A stretch of DNA of 64,000 nucleotides from Flexilinea sp. (GCA_017432685.1 JAFRIR010000018.1:1-64000), one strand, 5' to 3'; positions 42,832 through 51,826 are shown, counted from the first letter of the stretch. Program-made: numbers and translations. Notes: a model not told the origin generated them from the sequence alone.

Positions 42832-44274
42832 ATGTATTTAGAAGAAATCACAAACAAAGTCGAGCTTGAAAGCCGCAATATGGAATGTAAAGCCGAATTA
42901 AACAAGACAGATACGATCAACTGGCTGAAAACGATCGCCGGATTTGCAAATGCGGAAGGCGGTATTCTTTATATCGGCGTTGAGGACAAAACCCATAAAC
43001 TGATCGGTTTTTCCAGAAAAGATGCGGACAAGGAACGGAACTTTTTCAACAAAGGATTGAACGAAAACCTTTCCCCCCGTCCCCGGGTGAAGATCGATTT
43101 TCTTCGGTATGTCAATAATGGGCGTGAACTTTTCATTATTCAGGTTACTGTTCCCGAATCAGAAATCAAGCCCGTTGTTCTGCGGTACAACAACGTTCCG
43201 TCAATATTCATGCGCCGGGATGGATTCACAAACGGTGCGACCTATGAAGAAATCATTGAAATGAGTATCAAAAGCAGGAAAACGCAATATGACGTTCTTC
43301 CTTCCGATGAGCTCTATTACCGCAGTAATTTCAGCAAACTTCTTGACTTTTACAGCGTTCACAATAACGGCGCAGAACTGACCGATAAAGCCCTGGCTTC
43401 GCTCGGCTTTTTTGATTCCGATAAACATCTGAAAAACGGAGCAGTTCTGTTTGAGGATGAGTATACCGGTGAAAAAACCGGAGTGCAATGTTCGGTTTTT
43501 TCAGGTTTCACAAAAGGCAGTGAACGGATCGTGACGATCAATCATTTCCATGGAAATATTATTGATTCCATTGAATATATTCTTTCCTTCCTCAAGCAAA
43601 GGATGAATCACTCGATCATCAAGCAGGCTTCCGGACGCATCAATATTGATGCATTTCCGGAACGGGCGCTGTTTGAAGGCGTTATCAATGCGATTGCCCA
43701 TCGGGATTATTATCTGAACGGCACACAGATCCAAATAGACCTATTCAAAGACAGATTGGAAATTTCTTCGCCCGGTGGTTTTTATCAGGGACAAAGCTTT
43801 GGGAAGACATACGACCTGTCTTCGATTATCTCCAAACGCAGGAACGAATTGATCTGCGGGATCTTCGTGAAATGCAATGTTATGGAAGCAGCGGGTACCG
43901 GATTTGATAAAATCATGGAAGATTATCGGTCTGCCGATGACCGGCACAAACCTTTTATTTACGCAAGATCTGACCATTTCACACTTGTTCTCCCTGATTT
44001 GACCTACGCGGAAGGTGTTGTGGATAATACTTATCCGGAAATCGTTTATCCCCCGATCGGAAACCCATCCAAACACGATGAGAAAATTCTATCTTACTGT
44101 TATCCTGCCGCCCGGAAAGCGCAGGACATTGCCGAATATCTCGGGATCAGCAATTCAACATACTTGCGAAAGAACATTCTGCAGAATCTTGTCGACAATG
44201 GTCTTCTCGAAATGCATTCGGAAACCGGCACAACTTTTTACAGAACAAATCACGATACGGTGCTGGAAGGATAG
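42832..44274 (+). CDS. AlbA_2/Schlafen-type ATP-binding transcription regulator
   Basis: A 480-residue protein. The N-terminal AlbA_2 domain is seen in LESRNMECKAEL and FANAEGGILYIGVEDK (about residues 12-55), a nucleic-acid-binding module related to Schlafen. The middle holds an HATPase_c_4-like region: ALFEGVINAIAHRDY with N and H of the GHKL ATP site, LEISSPGGF as the D/G box and MEAAGTGFDKIM as the G2 box. The C-terminal 80 residues look like a winged helix (AQDIAEYLGISNSTYLRKNIL). Often annotated as RecG-like helicase, wrongly. The phased repeats directly upstream may be its own binding sites. Confidence 0.88.
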   Translation: MYLEEITNKVELESRNMECKAELNKTDTINWLKTIAGFANAEGGILYIGVEDKTHKLIGFSRKDADKERNFFNKGLNENLSPRPRVKIDFLRYVNNGRELFIIQVTVPESEIKPVVLRYNNVPSIFMRRDGFTNGATYEEIIEMSIKSRKTQYDVLPSDELYYRSNFSKLLDFYSVHNNGAELTDKALASLGFFDSDKHLKNGAVLFEDEYTGEKTGVQCSVFSGFTKGSERIVTINHFHGNIIDSIEYILSFLKQRMNHSIIKQASGRINIDAFPERALFEGVINAIAHRDYYLNGTQIQIDLFKDRLEISSPGGFYQGQSFGKTYDLSSIISKRRNELICGIFVKCNVMEAAGTGFDKIMEDYRSADDRHKPFIYARSDHFTLVLPDLTYAEGVVDNTYPEIVYPPIGNPSKHDEKILSYCYPAARKAQDIAEYLGISNSTYLRKNILQNLVDNGLLEMHSETGTTFYRTNHDTVLEG

Positions 44275-44344
44275 TAAGGCGATCCCGATACCTCCTGAAC
44301 AGTCATCTGTTTTTGGTTTATAATATATTTCAGGAGATAAAGGT

Positions 44345-44605
44345 ATGGAAAACATTAAAACAGCTGAAATGGAATATTGCACCGAGATTCTCAAAGACAC
44401 GCATGAAAATGAACGAATCTATTTCACCTCCGGTGAAGGGAAAGAATTTGTGCTTATCAGCCGTAAAGAACTGGATCTGCTGGAAAAGCAGATTGCATTC
44501 AATAAATTTATTAAAGAACTTGATCAAATTCGGGAAGAAAATGATCGTAACAATTCCTGGATTCCGGAAGAAGAAGCCTGGAAAATGTTGGGAATTGAAG
44601 ATTAA
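44345..44605 (+). CDS. antitoxin of a RelE/ParE-type pair
   Basis: An 86-residue protein immediately ahead of a ParE-like toxin. The N-half (residues 1-45) resembles the Phd/YefM DNA-binding fold (KEFVLISRKELDLLEKQIAF); the acidic C-half with EEEAWKMLG is the likely toxin-neutralising part. Caggag precedes ATG and a TATAAT lies 25 bases upstream. Such proteins repress their own operon together with the toxin. Confidence 0.75.
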   Translation: MENIKTAEMEYCTEILKDTHENERIYFTSGEGKEFVLISRKELDLLEKQIAFNKFIKELDQIREENDRNNSWIPEEEAWKMLGIED

Positions 44606-44608
44606 AAT

Positions 44609-44929
44609 ATGAAAAAGATCATATTATCCGTTGAAACTTTTCAGAAAATCGATCGGATTGTGGAATATGTTTCCGCTGAATTTGGTTCAAAAAAAGCAAA
44701 TGAAGCCAAAAGTCTGATAAAAAGGCGAATCCGCAGTCTGAGATCTTTTCCATATCAGGGTGAATCTATAAGCGATATGTATGGCTATGACACAATATAC
44801 AGAAAACTGTATGTGCCACCCAATAACATTATTTACTATGTTGACGAGGAAAAGATTGAAATAGTAAATATTTATAATGATAGTGAGGACTACCTCACAA
44901 AATTATTTGGATCTCAAAAAGATTTTTAG
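44609..44929 (+). CDS. RelE/ParE-family toxin
   Basis: A 106-residue toxin starting three bases after the antitoxin stop. The ParE/RelE fold is evident: ETFQKIDRIVEYVSAEFG and an Arg-rich helix KRRIRSLRSFPYQG, then strands IYRKLYVPPNNIIYYVDEEKIEIVNIY. The end lacks the extra catalytic Arg/Tyr set that would settle mRNA cleavage versus gyrase inhibition. The pair lies in an accessory stretch beside other mobile-type genes. Confidence 0.8.
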   Translation: MKKIILSVETFQKIDRIVEYVSAEFGSKKANEAKSLIKRRIRSLRSFPYQGESISDMYGYDTIYRKLYVPPNNIIYYVDEEKIEIVNIYNDSEDYLTKLFGSQKDF

Positions 44930-45000
44930 AAGAAGACGGATTCTTTTATTGAATAGCACAATCTGACTCAAAATGAAGCAGTTTTTTCTCATAATATCAC

Positions 45001-45083
45001 TTACAAACTTGACGGCTGTTCTTCCGGATTGGCGGCGGTTTCTTTGAACCGAGCCAGGCAGCCGCGTTCTCTTTCCATCCCGG
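45001..45083 (-). pseudogene. duplicated 3' end of valS
   Basis: Read on the minus strand, this segment encodes ERERGCLARFKETAAN then PEEQPSSL and TAA. The last residues of valS at 55753 read KERGRLAQFKETAANLEEQLRSL. About 70 of the 80 bases match, including the stop position. No other part of valS is present. It is a decayed partial copy with several amino-acid changes, 10.7 kb from the intact gene. Confidence 0.8.
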
Positions 45084-45129
45084 TCACCTTATGAATCGTA
45101 ACCAAACCACAGCTATTTAAAATAATATC

Positions 45130-45178
45130 GTTCTCTATATTATACAATTTTTCATAATTATTGTATAATATAGAGAAC
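45130..45178. promoter_or_regulatory. perfect 19-bp inverted repeat upstream of DUF4143 ATPase
   Basis: GTTCTCTATATTATACAAT (45130-45148) is the exact reverse complement of 45160-45178, 16 bases before the start codon. The right arm holds a TATAAT box, so a bound dimer would block the promoter. It could also form a hairpin, but there is no T tract. Confidence 0.7.
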
Positions 45179-45194
45179 AATATTTGAGGTTGAT

Positions 45195-46469
45195 ATGATT
45201 CAGAAAGAAATTATACGTCAGGTGATTCTGGATTATCGGGAGGTGATCCGGGAATCGGAATTGTTCAAAAGAAAAATCGTAACAGAAGAAAAAGCAAACA
45301 TCGTTTTGATGGGGATCCGCAGAGGAGGAAAATCTTCTGTTATGTTTTTACGCATTCAGGATCTTGTTTCCCGGGGAATTGACTGGAATCAAATCGCATA
45401 CATCAATTTCGAAGATGAACGATTGCTGGAAATGAATCTTAAAGATTTGGAAAGCATCATTCAAGTTCAGAATGAGTTCAGCAGTCAGAAATCATTCTAC
45501 TTTTTTGATGAAATACAAATAATCGAAGGTTGGGAACATTTTGCACGCCGCTGTGCGGATATGAAGATAAATGTCTGGATCACCGGAAGCAATGCAAAAA
45601 TGTTGAGCAGAGAAATTGAAAGTGTTCTTGGCGGCAGATACCTTCCAATAGAAGTTTATCCATATAATTTTTCTGAATTTCTTGAAGTGCAGGACTGTGA
45701 TATACAGCTGTCTTCTGATCTCGGTTCCCGTGCAAAGGGAAAACGGAAAAAATTCTTTTTTGAATACCTGCAATATGGCGGTTTTCCGGAATCAATCGGA
45801 ATGAGGGATAAGCGGGCTTATTTGAGAAATATTTATCAAAAAATATATATGGGGGATATCGCTCTTCGTAATGACATCCGCAATGATAACGCACTGCGTA
45901 TTTTGTTTAAAAAAATTGCAGAGTCCGTTATGCGTGAAGTTTCTTATTCCGGTCTATATAATGCACTCAAAACGATAGGCGTCGACATATCCAAATCCAG
46001 TGTTATCAACTATATTTCATATGCAAAAGAAGCCTATCTGATTTTTTCAATTCAGAATTTCGCAGCAAAAAGTATAGAAAAAGAAAGCAATCCAAAATAT
46101 TATTTTATGGATAACGGAATATTGAATTTGTTTTTAGTGAATCGTGATGCCGCTCTGCTGGAAAATCTGATAGCCATTGCGTTATATCGAAAATTTGGAA
46201 AAGAACTATTCTTTTTCAAAGGGAAAAATGAAGTGGATTTTTTCGTTCCATCAAATTCCCTGGCTGTTCAGGTCTCCTGGTCCATTCAGGATCCGCTCAC
46301 AAGAAAGCGGGAAACAGAATCATTGACTGCTCTGGCAAAATCATACCGGACGAAACAAAACCTCATTGTCACAGTGGATGAATCGGAACATCTCACAGTG
46401 AACGAAACGAACATTGATGTGATTACAGCAGATGATTTCCTTCTGATGATCGAAAATGATATTCTTTGA
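45195..46469 (+). CDS. AAA ATPase with DUF4143
   Basis: A 424-residue P-loop ATPase of the AAA_14/DUF4143 group. Walker A GIRRGGKSS is at residues 40-48, Walker B SFYFFDEIQ near 99-107, sensor WITGSNA near 130. The DUF4143 C-domain contains KYYFMDNGILN and the nuclease-like end F-F-K-G-K-N-E-V-D-F-F with A-V-Q-V-S. The role of these widespread proteins is not established; they move between genomes and have been proposed to act in DNA or defence processes. A gagg site precedes ATG. A second member is at 51983. Confidence 0.85.
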   Translation: MIQKEIIRQVILDYREVIRESELFKRKIVTEEKANIVLMGIRRGGKSSVMFLRIQDLVSRGIDWNQIAYINFEDERLLEMNLKDLESIIQVQNEFSSQKSFYFFDEIQIIEGWEHFARRCADMKINVWITGSNAKMLSREIESVLGGRYLPIEVYPYNFSEFLEVQDCDIQLSSDLGSRAKGKRKKFFFEYLQYGGFPESIGMRDKRAYLRNIYQKIYMGDIALRNDIRNDNALRILFKKIAESVMREVSYSGLYNALKTIGVDISKSSVINYISYAKEAYLIFSIQNFAAKSIEKESNPKYYFMDNGILNLFLVNRDAALLENLIAIALYRKFGKELFFFKGKNEVDFFVPSNSLAVQVSWSIQDPLTRKRETESLTALAKSYRTKQNLIVTVDESEHLTVNETNIDVITADDFLLMIENDIL

Positions 46470-46489
46470 AAACCGGTTCCGTTTTGCAA

Positions 46490-46523
46490 AGACGGAGTCA
46501 GATCCCCGAAGGGGGTCTGATTC
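46490..46523 (+). terminator. hairpin after the DUF4143 ATPase gene
   Basis: CGGAGTCAGATCCCC and GGGGTCTGATTCCG pair around GAAG, 20 bases after the stop. No T tract follows, so termination is only probable. Confidence 0.55.
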
Positions 46524-46567
46524 CGAATCAAATGGGAGAAGCTATCACCTTACGGAGCCGGTATAAA

Positions 46568-46590
46568 CCAGTCTCCGTGTGCTCCGCAGG
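46568..46590 (+). repeat. R element 13 (partial)
   Basis: Only the right end of the repeat is left: cagtctccgtgtgctccg. Confidence 0.65.
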
Positions 46591-46634
46591 ATTTTTTACG
46601 ATTTCCGGCAATTTCCGGAGAGAGCACAGGCTAA

Positions 46635-47570
46635 TTATGCGATCTGAAATTCCTGATAAAGTTTATCGCGGAAATCCTTATCTTCAGCGGCTTTACTGGC
46701 GTCTTCCGTTCGTCCCTGCTTGAGAAGGATCCCTATCAATTTTGCCATTTTGTTTTCGCCTTGTTCCTTGCCTTCTTTCCGGGCATCATCGAATAAATAG
46801 GTCCACATCGTTTCACCTCCCCGTTCATTTAGAATAATCGGCAAATCCGAAAACTGCTTCGAATTTGTCATCGCGTTCATGAGCTCCACAAACTCTTCCA
46901 CATGTTTTATATGATCCAGTGAATTTTTGAATTTCGGCTCAAGTCCTTCCTTCTGCTTTCGTGATTCTACGAAATATTCCGCAACATAGCGGAAATCGCT
47001 TTTGAACATCGCCACCTGCTCATCACTCAGAAACGCAATATCAAACACATTGATTTTATAATCCGAAACATACTCCTCAAGCTCATCAGGAATTTTGAAG
47101 TACTCTTTTATTGATAAAGGACTGCTCCATCGTTTCTCACCAAAATGCAAAATTAAAGTGATCACCGGATAAAAGTCCGGAATCGGAAGCAGTTCAGAGA
47201 CGGATCCCGATTCAGCTTCTTTTTTTCGTTTCGCATTTTCCCGACGAACCTCATTTCGCCGTCTCACCTGATCACGATAATCTGAACCATCATAGCCAAA
47301 GGTTCGGAAAATACATTCCGGATCATCAGCCGTTTGATTTTCCAGTCCCCATACAGCAATACGGATCTGACCGCTTTTCCAGAACTTTTTGACATCCCTT
47401 TCCTGTTCTTCAAAGGTCCCATCCACTTTGTAGCCAGAGCGCGGCAGACTGGATTCCAGATCTTTTTCCTGAACTACCTGTTTTCCGTGAAATACAAGTG
47501 CATTGACGATATCGGAAAATACATCATCGAATTCTTCTATGATTTTTTCTCTGAGATCCTTCTCTGCCAT
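46635..47570 (-). CDS. Rpn-type PD-(D/E)XK nuclease family protein
   Basis: A 311-residue protein of the Rpn/YhgA-like group, distinct from the one at 25662. The core is seen in IRIAVWGLENQT (E-x-Q motif), FRTFGYDGSDYRDQVRRRN and YPVITLILHFGEKRWSSPLS. The C-terminus has the typical FDDARKEGKEQGENK helix. ATG 47570 follows aggagaaa; an in-frame start at 47639 is too far from any site. Relatives act as non-specific nucleases and are often found beside mobile DNA, as here. Confidence 0.75.
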   Translation of the reverse strand: MAEKDLREKIIEEFDDVFSDIVNALVFHGKQVVQEKDLESSLPRSGYKVDGTFEEQERDVKKFWKSGQIRIAVWGLENQTADDPECIFRTFGYDGSDYRDQVRRRNEVRRENAKRKKEAESGSVSELLPIPDFYPVITLILHFGEKRWSSPLSIKEYFKIPDELEEYVSDYKINVFDIAFLSDEQVAMFKSDFRYVAEYFVESRKQKEGLEPKFKNSLDHIKHVEEFVELMNAMTNSKQFSDLPIILNERGGETMWTYLFDDARKEGKEQGENKMAKLIGILLKQGRTEDASKAAEDKDFRDKLYQEFQIA

Positions 47571-47664
47571 GATCTGTTTCTCCTGCTGTTTAAATTTTAG
47601 CATAATTTTATTAGAGAAGCATTTGAATTTGAAATACAAACTGCTTTAAGGAACCCTCTGAACA

Positions 47665-47693
47665 GTGACAGTCCTCTTGGATTAGACTGTCAC
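47665..47693. repeat. short inverted repeat
   Basis: GTGACAGTC and GACTGTCAC, 11 bases apart, upstream of the Rpn-type gene. Purpose unknown. Confidence 0.4.
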
Positions 47694-47763
47694 CGGCTGT
47701 CCCATGAGCTGAAACAGATTTCCACTTTTCGGATTTCAATGAAAATAATCAACAATCTTATAG

Positions 47764-47769
47764 TATAAT
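47764..47769 (+). promoter_or_regulatory. -10 box of the candidate structured RNA
   Basis: TATAAT placed so that transcription would begin at about 47776, the first base of helix P1. A consensus -35 is not evident. Confidence 0.5.
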
Positions 47770-47775
47770 TTAACC

Positions 47776-47949
47776 GCCACACAATTAAATATGGTTTTGT
47801 GCCGAGTCTCAATGTCGGACCGCGTTTTTATCTCCCGATAAAAACGCAGGCTCCCTTTTCGCGTTCCGATAAGAGACTCGAGAAATTGTGTGGCAGCAAT
47901 AGAGCTCAGCGTTTTTTGTGCGCCGGCTCTGAGCTTGCGCACTTTTTTT
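47776..47949 (+). ncRNA. candidate structured RNA with terminator
   Basis: Four nested helices: P1 47776-47786 with 47884-47894 (11 bp, GCCACACAATT), P2 47803-47810 with 47873-47880 (8 bp, CGAGTCTC), P3 47815-47824 with 47860-47869 (10 bp, one mismatch), and hairpin P4 47825-47832 with 47837-47844 (TTTTTATC around TCCC). Then AGCTCAG (47903-47909) pairs with CTGAGCT (47929-47935), interleaved with GTGCGC (47918-47923) and GCGCAC (47937-47942), and T7 follows. The interleaved stems can form a pseudoknot or act as antiterminator and terminator. It holds no plausible protein. It may be an independent RNA of about 170 nt or the leader of the surface-protein gene. Confidence 0.5.
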
Positions 47950-47966
47950 CTTAAGGCAGCAGGAAT

Positions 47967-48066
47967 CTGTACAGTATGGAGCACACGGAGACTGCTCTGA
48001 TGCTGCGGCGAAGCCCGCACAGCAGGGCTGTATCTCGTGATGCGTAGCCAGATTCTGGACAGTTAA
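47967..48066 (-). repeat. R element 14
   Basis: Full minus copy between the candidate RNA and the ribosome binding site of the large surface protein. Confidence 0.88.
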
Positions 48067-48080
48067 GACAGGAGGTTTTT

Positions 48081-51000
48081 ATGTCTTGCGGAAAGAGAAC
48101 TGTATTCTCAATTCTACTGATCGTCTCATTCGTGTTCCGGCAGTTGATTTCTTTTCTTCCTGCATATGCTGATGGAGAGAATCCCATCGAACCGATCGTT
48201 GAAACAGCCGCCGACGGTGAAGTAAATGCCGGGCATAATGAAAATGATCCTTATATCAGTGATATTTCCACAGATGACAAGAATGCAATCACCGTGGAAG
48301 CCGAAAGCGGCGGAACTGTCGAGGTTGCACACGAAGGAAACATAGAAACTTCCGGTGAAAATAACGATGGGATTGAAATCAGTTCCGGCGGCAGTGAAAG
48401 CGTCGTCGAGGTAACAAACGAAGGAACTATTTCCACCGAAGGATCCGAGAGTGCGGGAATCAGTGTCACGGTCGAAGACGGCGGCAGCGCTTCCGTGGAA
48501 CAAAGCGGAGATATCAGCACGTCAGGCGATGACAGTCCCGCTGTTGAGGTCAGCGTCAGCGGCGGTGAAAGTGAGGCTTCCGTTGTAGTAGAAGGTAATA
48601 TTTCCACCGAAGGCTCCGACAGCGCAGGAATCAGCGTCACAGTCGAAGATGGTGGCAGAGCTAGCGTGGAACAGAGCGGAGATATCAGTACCTCAGGCAA
48701 TGACAGCCTCGCTGTTGAGGTCAGTGTCAGCGGCGATGAAAGTGAAGCTTCCGTTGTGGTGGAGGGCAATATTTCCACTGAGGGATCCGACAGCGAGGGA
48801 ATCAGTGTCACGGTCGAAGACGGCGGCAGCGCTTCCGTGGAACAAAGCGGAGATATAAGTACCTCAGGAAATGACAGCCCTGCTGTTGAGGTCAGTGTCA
48901 GCGGTGGTGAAAGTGAGGCTTCCGTTGTAGTGGAAGGTAATATTTCCACCGAAGGCTCCGATAGCGCGGGAATCAGCGTCACAGTCAAAGATGGAGGTAG
49001 CGCATCCGTGGAACAAAGCGGCGATATTTCTGTCATCGGATTGGGACAAAAAGGCGAATATTTGAATTATGACAATTTTGAAAGTGATATTGTCGAGAAT
49101 ATTCCTGTCGCAATCAATATCAATGCAAGTGGAGACGGCAGCAAGGTGACAGTCAACCATGAAGGAACGATTGAAACAGAAGGAAAGTACGCCGATGCCA
49201 TTACAGTAACAACTGAAAACAACAGCACTGTTGAAATTGAACAGAAAGGGGATATTATCCTCGGAGCTCAAGGAACTAACATTAATGGAGAAAAATATGG
49301 TTCAACAATCAATATAAATGCAAAAGAAGGAAGTTCTGTTGATCTCAATATAGAAGGTAATATCAATTATTCTGGTACAGTTGCTCTTGATTACGGTGAG
49401 TACAAACATTATGATGGTCACGGTTCTATCATAATAAACAATGAGGGAGGTACTGTTAATACAACGTTTGGCAATTTCTTAAATGATAATAATACTGGCG
49501 ATAATTATTGGAATGATAACGGGCTTTTCGTCAGTGGCAATGGCACAACAAATGTTACAGCAGAAAATATAGAGGGCAATATTCGTGTAAACGGATCATC
49601 TGAAGAGAATAAAACAGCAACCGTTACTGTTAAAGATGTAGTCGGAGGGATTTCTGTCAATGGTTCATCTGCTGTTGTGAACGCAAAAAGCGTTACAAAC
49701 ACTGGTGAAAGTTATATACAGCTTCAAGATGGTGGAACACTCAATGTTGAAGAGGGCATTTTTACAGATTGGTATTACGGTGTACTAGGGGATGGTACGT
49801 TAAATGGAACGGGCGAAAATTTGACTGTTCAGGGAATAATTTTTACGGGAGGACAATATCCTCAAACAGGTTGGGGAATATATGGTGATGAAACACTAAC
49901 TATTACAAATCAATATAAACAGGATGATCCTGACCAGGAAAGAAACATAACGACCCGAGGGTATATCATCGCTGAGTCTGCTGAAGATTATCATACACAA
50001 ATCAATATTGGAAATGCCCCTTCAATTGAAAATATGCCAACCGGTGAAAACATAATCATAACTGGTGAAATTGATACTGCAACTCATAACACAAGAGGTA
50101 CAGGAGGCGGAAATATTGATATCAATATAGGATATGAGACCTCTGGTGATGTTATATTAAATGGGTATTCTTATAATATTTATTCTCGTAATGATTCTGG
50201 TCATATTGATATCGATATTTTTGGAAATCTGATTTCAGAAAATATAGGTGTGGATGCTGGATCTCAAAATATCGGTGCAATTACTGAAATTACGATCAAT
50301 GGCGAGCTAACAACCGTAGGCAATACTATCAATGCTGAAGCATCAGGCGATGAAACGACACAGACGAAAATCAATGTGACCGGTAATGTCACTTCATCGA
50401 AGGGTGAAGCAATTAATATCAACGCAACAGGAGGTTCAGTAGATATCTCAATAGGAGAGAATGTTATAGCAAATTCTTCTAATGCAAATGCCGCTGTTGA
50501 AATCACAAATTCGGCAAAAGCCAATCTGACCGTTGGCGGAGATGTTGTAAGTGAAACCACAGCAATCATTATCGATCAAACAACACAGAACAATGATTCT
50601 CTTGTTGACATCCTAGTCGAAGGAACAATATCCGGATCCGGCGACTCCGCCCCCATCAAAGTCAGCGAAACGACCACACCGGACAATCTGGTCCTGACGG
50701 TCTGGAAAATCGAAACGGATGAAAACGGAACGATCGCCGAGACCACATCCGGCACTGCCGCCACGGAAATTGAAGAATCCATCAACTATATCATCAAAAT
50801 CGAATCCCCTTCCGTGGGCAGCCTGAAACCGACAGGTATTTTCGGGACGATCCTGAACCAGATCCGGGACAAATATGTCGCCAAACAGGATGATATCGTC
50901 TATCTGAACACCGAAGACGGTTACACAATTACAGCCGCATATAACGGCACAGACGGTTCGAAAACCGACCTCTTGCAGGATGAAGATGGCAGATTTTACG

Positions 51001-51677
51001 TCAAGGTACCAAAGGGAGGCGGTGTCTATCTTTCCGCAACGCTGGAAAAAACTGTTGAACCAACGCCGGAACCAACACAGGAGTTAACACCGGAACCGAC
51101 AGCAGAACCAACGCAAGAACCTCCGGCAGAACCAACACAGGAATCAACTCCGGAACCCACGCTGGAACCTCCGGCAGAACCAACACAGGATCCAACTCCG
51201 GAATCCACGCAGGAAACATCGGCAGAACCGACCTCTGAGCCGACAATTGAACCAACCACCCAGGATCCTTCACAGGAATTTCCTCCTGCTCCGGGATCCG
51301 GCCCGGAACCCGGAGACCACCCCGGTCACGATCCATACCCTCCGTACCGTCCGGGACCAATACCACCTTATAACCCGCCGGAAAGACATCCGGGAGAACT
51401 TCCTCCTTTCCCGCATCAGGGTTTTTTGGAAAAGATGGAGCATTTCTATACCGAATATCCCGGTCACACCTGGGCACCGCTGGTCAGAAGCTATTATGAC
51501 AGGCTTTACAGGTGGTATGACAACCCTGTGCTTTACCGCGTCTGGCTCAATTATCTGCAATCCGGCAAAATACCCACCCCGGAACGGCCCATTTCCCAGC
51601 CGCAGCAGGAATATGATCTCTATCAATTGCTGCAGCTCCTGATCCTGATCCAGAATCAAATGAATAGCAGACCGTAA
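48081..51677 (+). CDS. large repetitive surface protein
   Basis: A 1,198-residue exported protein. After the signal peptide (about residues 1-31) come beta-solenoid-like short repeats rich in G-N-I-S-T-E-G. Residues about 115-315 hold a 57-residue unit (171 bp at DNA level) repeated three and a half times nearly unchanged. Residues about 320-930 are a diverged AT-richer continuation. Next is a linker of EPT/QEP repeats (about 990-1060), a Pro-rich stretch, and a C-terminal helical domain (FLEKMEHFYTEYPGHTW). No sortase signal or outer-membrane barrel is visible. Adhesin or matrix protein is the likely role, from architecture only. Aggagg precedes ATG. Confidence 0.85.
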   Translation: MSCGKRTVFSILLIVSFVFRQLISFLPAYADGENPIEPIVETAADGEVNAGHNENDPYISDISTDDKNAITVEAESGGTVEVAHEGNIETSGENNDGIEISSGGSESVVEVTNEGTISTEGSESAGISVTVEDGGSASVEQSGDISTSGDDSPAVEVSVSGGESEASVVVEGNISTEGSDSAGISVTVEDGGRASVEQSGDISTSGNDSLAVEVSVSGDESEASVVVEGNISTEGSDSEGISVTVEDGGSASVEQSGDISTSGNDSPAVEVSVSGGESEASVVVEGNISTEGSDSAGISVTVKDGGSASVEQSGDISVIGLGQKGEYLNYDNFESDIVENIPVAININASGDGSKVTVNHEGTIETEGKYADAITVTTENNSTVEIEQKGDIILGAQGTNINGEKYGSTININAKEGSSVDLNIEGNINYSGTVALDYGEYKHYDGHGSIIINNEGGTVNTTFGNFLNDNNTGDNYWNDNGLFVSGNGTTNVTAENIEGNIRVNGSSEENKTATVTVKDVVGGISVNGSSAVVNAKSVTNTGESYIQLQDGGTLNVEEGIFTDWYYGVLGDGTLNGTGENLTVQGIIFTGGQYPQTGWGIYGDETLTITNQYKQDDPDQERNITTRGYIIAESAEDYHTQINIGNAPSIENMPTGENIIITGEIDTATHNTRGTGGGNIDINIGYETSGDVILNGYSYNIYSRNDSGHIDIDIFGNLISENIGVDAGSQNIGAITEITINGELTTVGNTINAEASGDETTQTKINVTGNVTSSKGEAININATGGSVDISIGENVIANSSNANAAVEITNSAKANLTVGGDVVSETTAIIIDQTTQNNDSLVDILVEGTISGSGDSAPIKVSETTTPDNLVLTVWKIETDENGTIAETTSGTAATEIEESINYIIKIESPSVGSLKPTGIFGTILNQIRDKYVAKQDDIVYLNTEDGYTITAAYNGTDGSKTDLLQDEDGRFYVKVPKGGGVYLSATLEKTVEPTPEPTQELTPEPTAEPTQEPPAEPTQESTPEPTLEPPAEPTQDPTPESTQETSAEPTSEPTIEPTTQDPSQEFPPAPGSGPEPGDHPGHDPYPPYRPGPIPPYNPPERHPGELPPFPHQGFLEKMEHFYTEYPGHTWAPLVRSYYDRLYRWYDNPVLYRVWLNYLQSGKIPTPERPISQPQQEYDLYQLLQLLILIQNQMNSRP
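48424..49032 (+). repeat. 171-bp tandem coding repeats
   Basis: TTTCCAC marks successive units at 48430, 48601, 48772 and 48943, exactly 171 bases apart. Units differ by a few scattered bases, so copy number could change by recombination without a frame shift. Confidence 0.92.
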
Positions 51678-51717
51678 CAGCGATCTGCGTTAGATCAAAT
51701 CGAACTTTGAAAGAAGT

Positions 51718-51826
51718 GTAACTGTTCATAACCAGGTAACGCATCACGGAATACAGCCCTGCTGTGCCGGCTTCGCGTCATCAGCAGAGCAGTCTACGTG
51801 TGCTCCGTACCGAATAGGTGTACCAC
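51718..51826 (+). repeat. R element 15
   Basis: Full plus copy after the surface-protein gene, directly joined to a gene remnant on its right. Confidence 0.87.

Noticed and set aside
42832-44274. RecG-like helicase
   Set aside because: No helicase motifs; the protein is AlbA_2 plus GHKL-type ATP site plus winged helix.
47776-47949. Retron msr-msd, SRP RNA or tmRNA
   Set aside because: No reverse transcriptase gene is adjacent, the SRP GGAAG-type apical motif is absent, and no tag-peptide frame or tRNA-like ends are seen. 6S RNA could not be excluded and is mentioned in the finding.
48424-49032. CRISPR-like direct repeats
   Set aside because: The 171-bp period is in frame within a coding region and has no spacers.
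51023-51290. Antisense frame rich in GSxVGSxVGS
   Set aside because: It is the complement of the EPT/QEP linker repeats of the surface protein.
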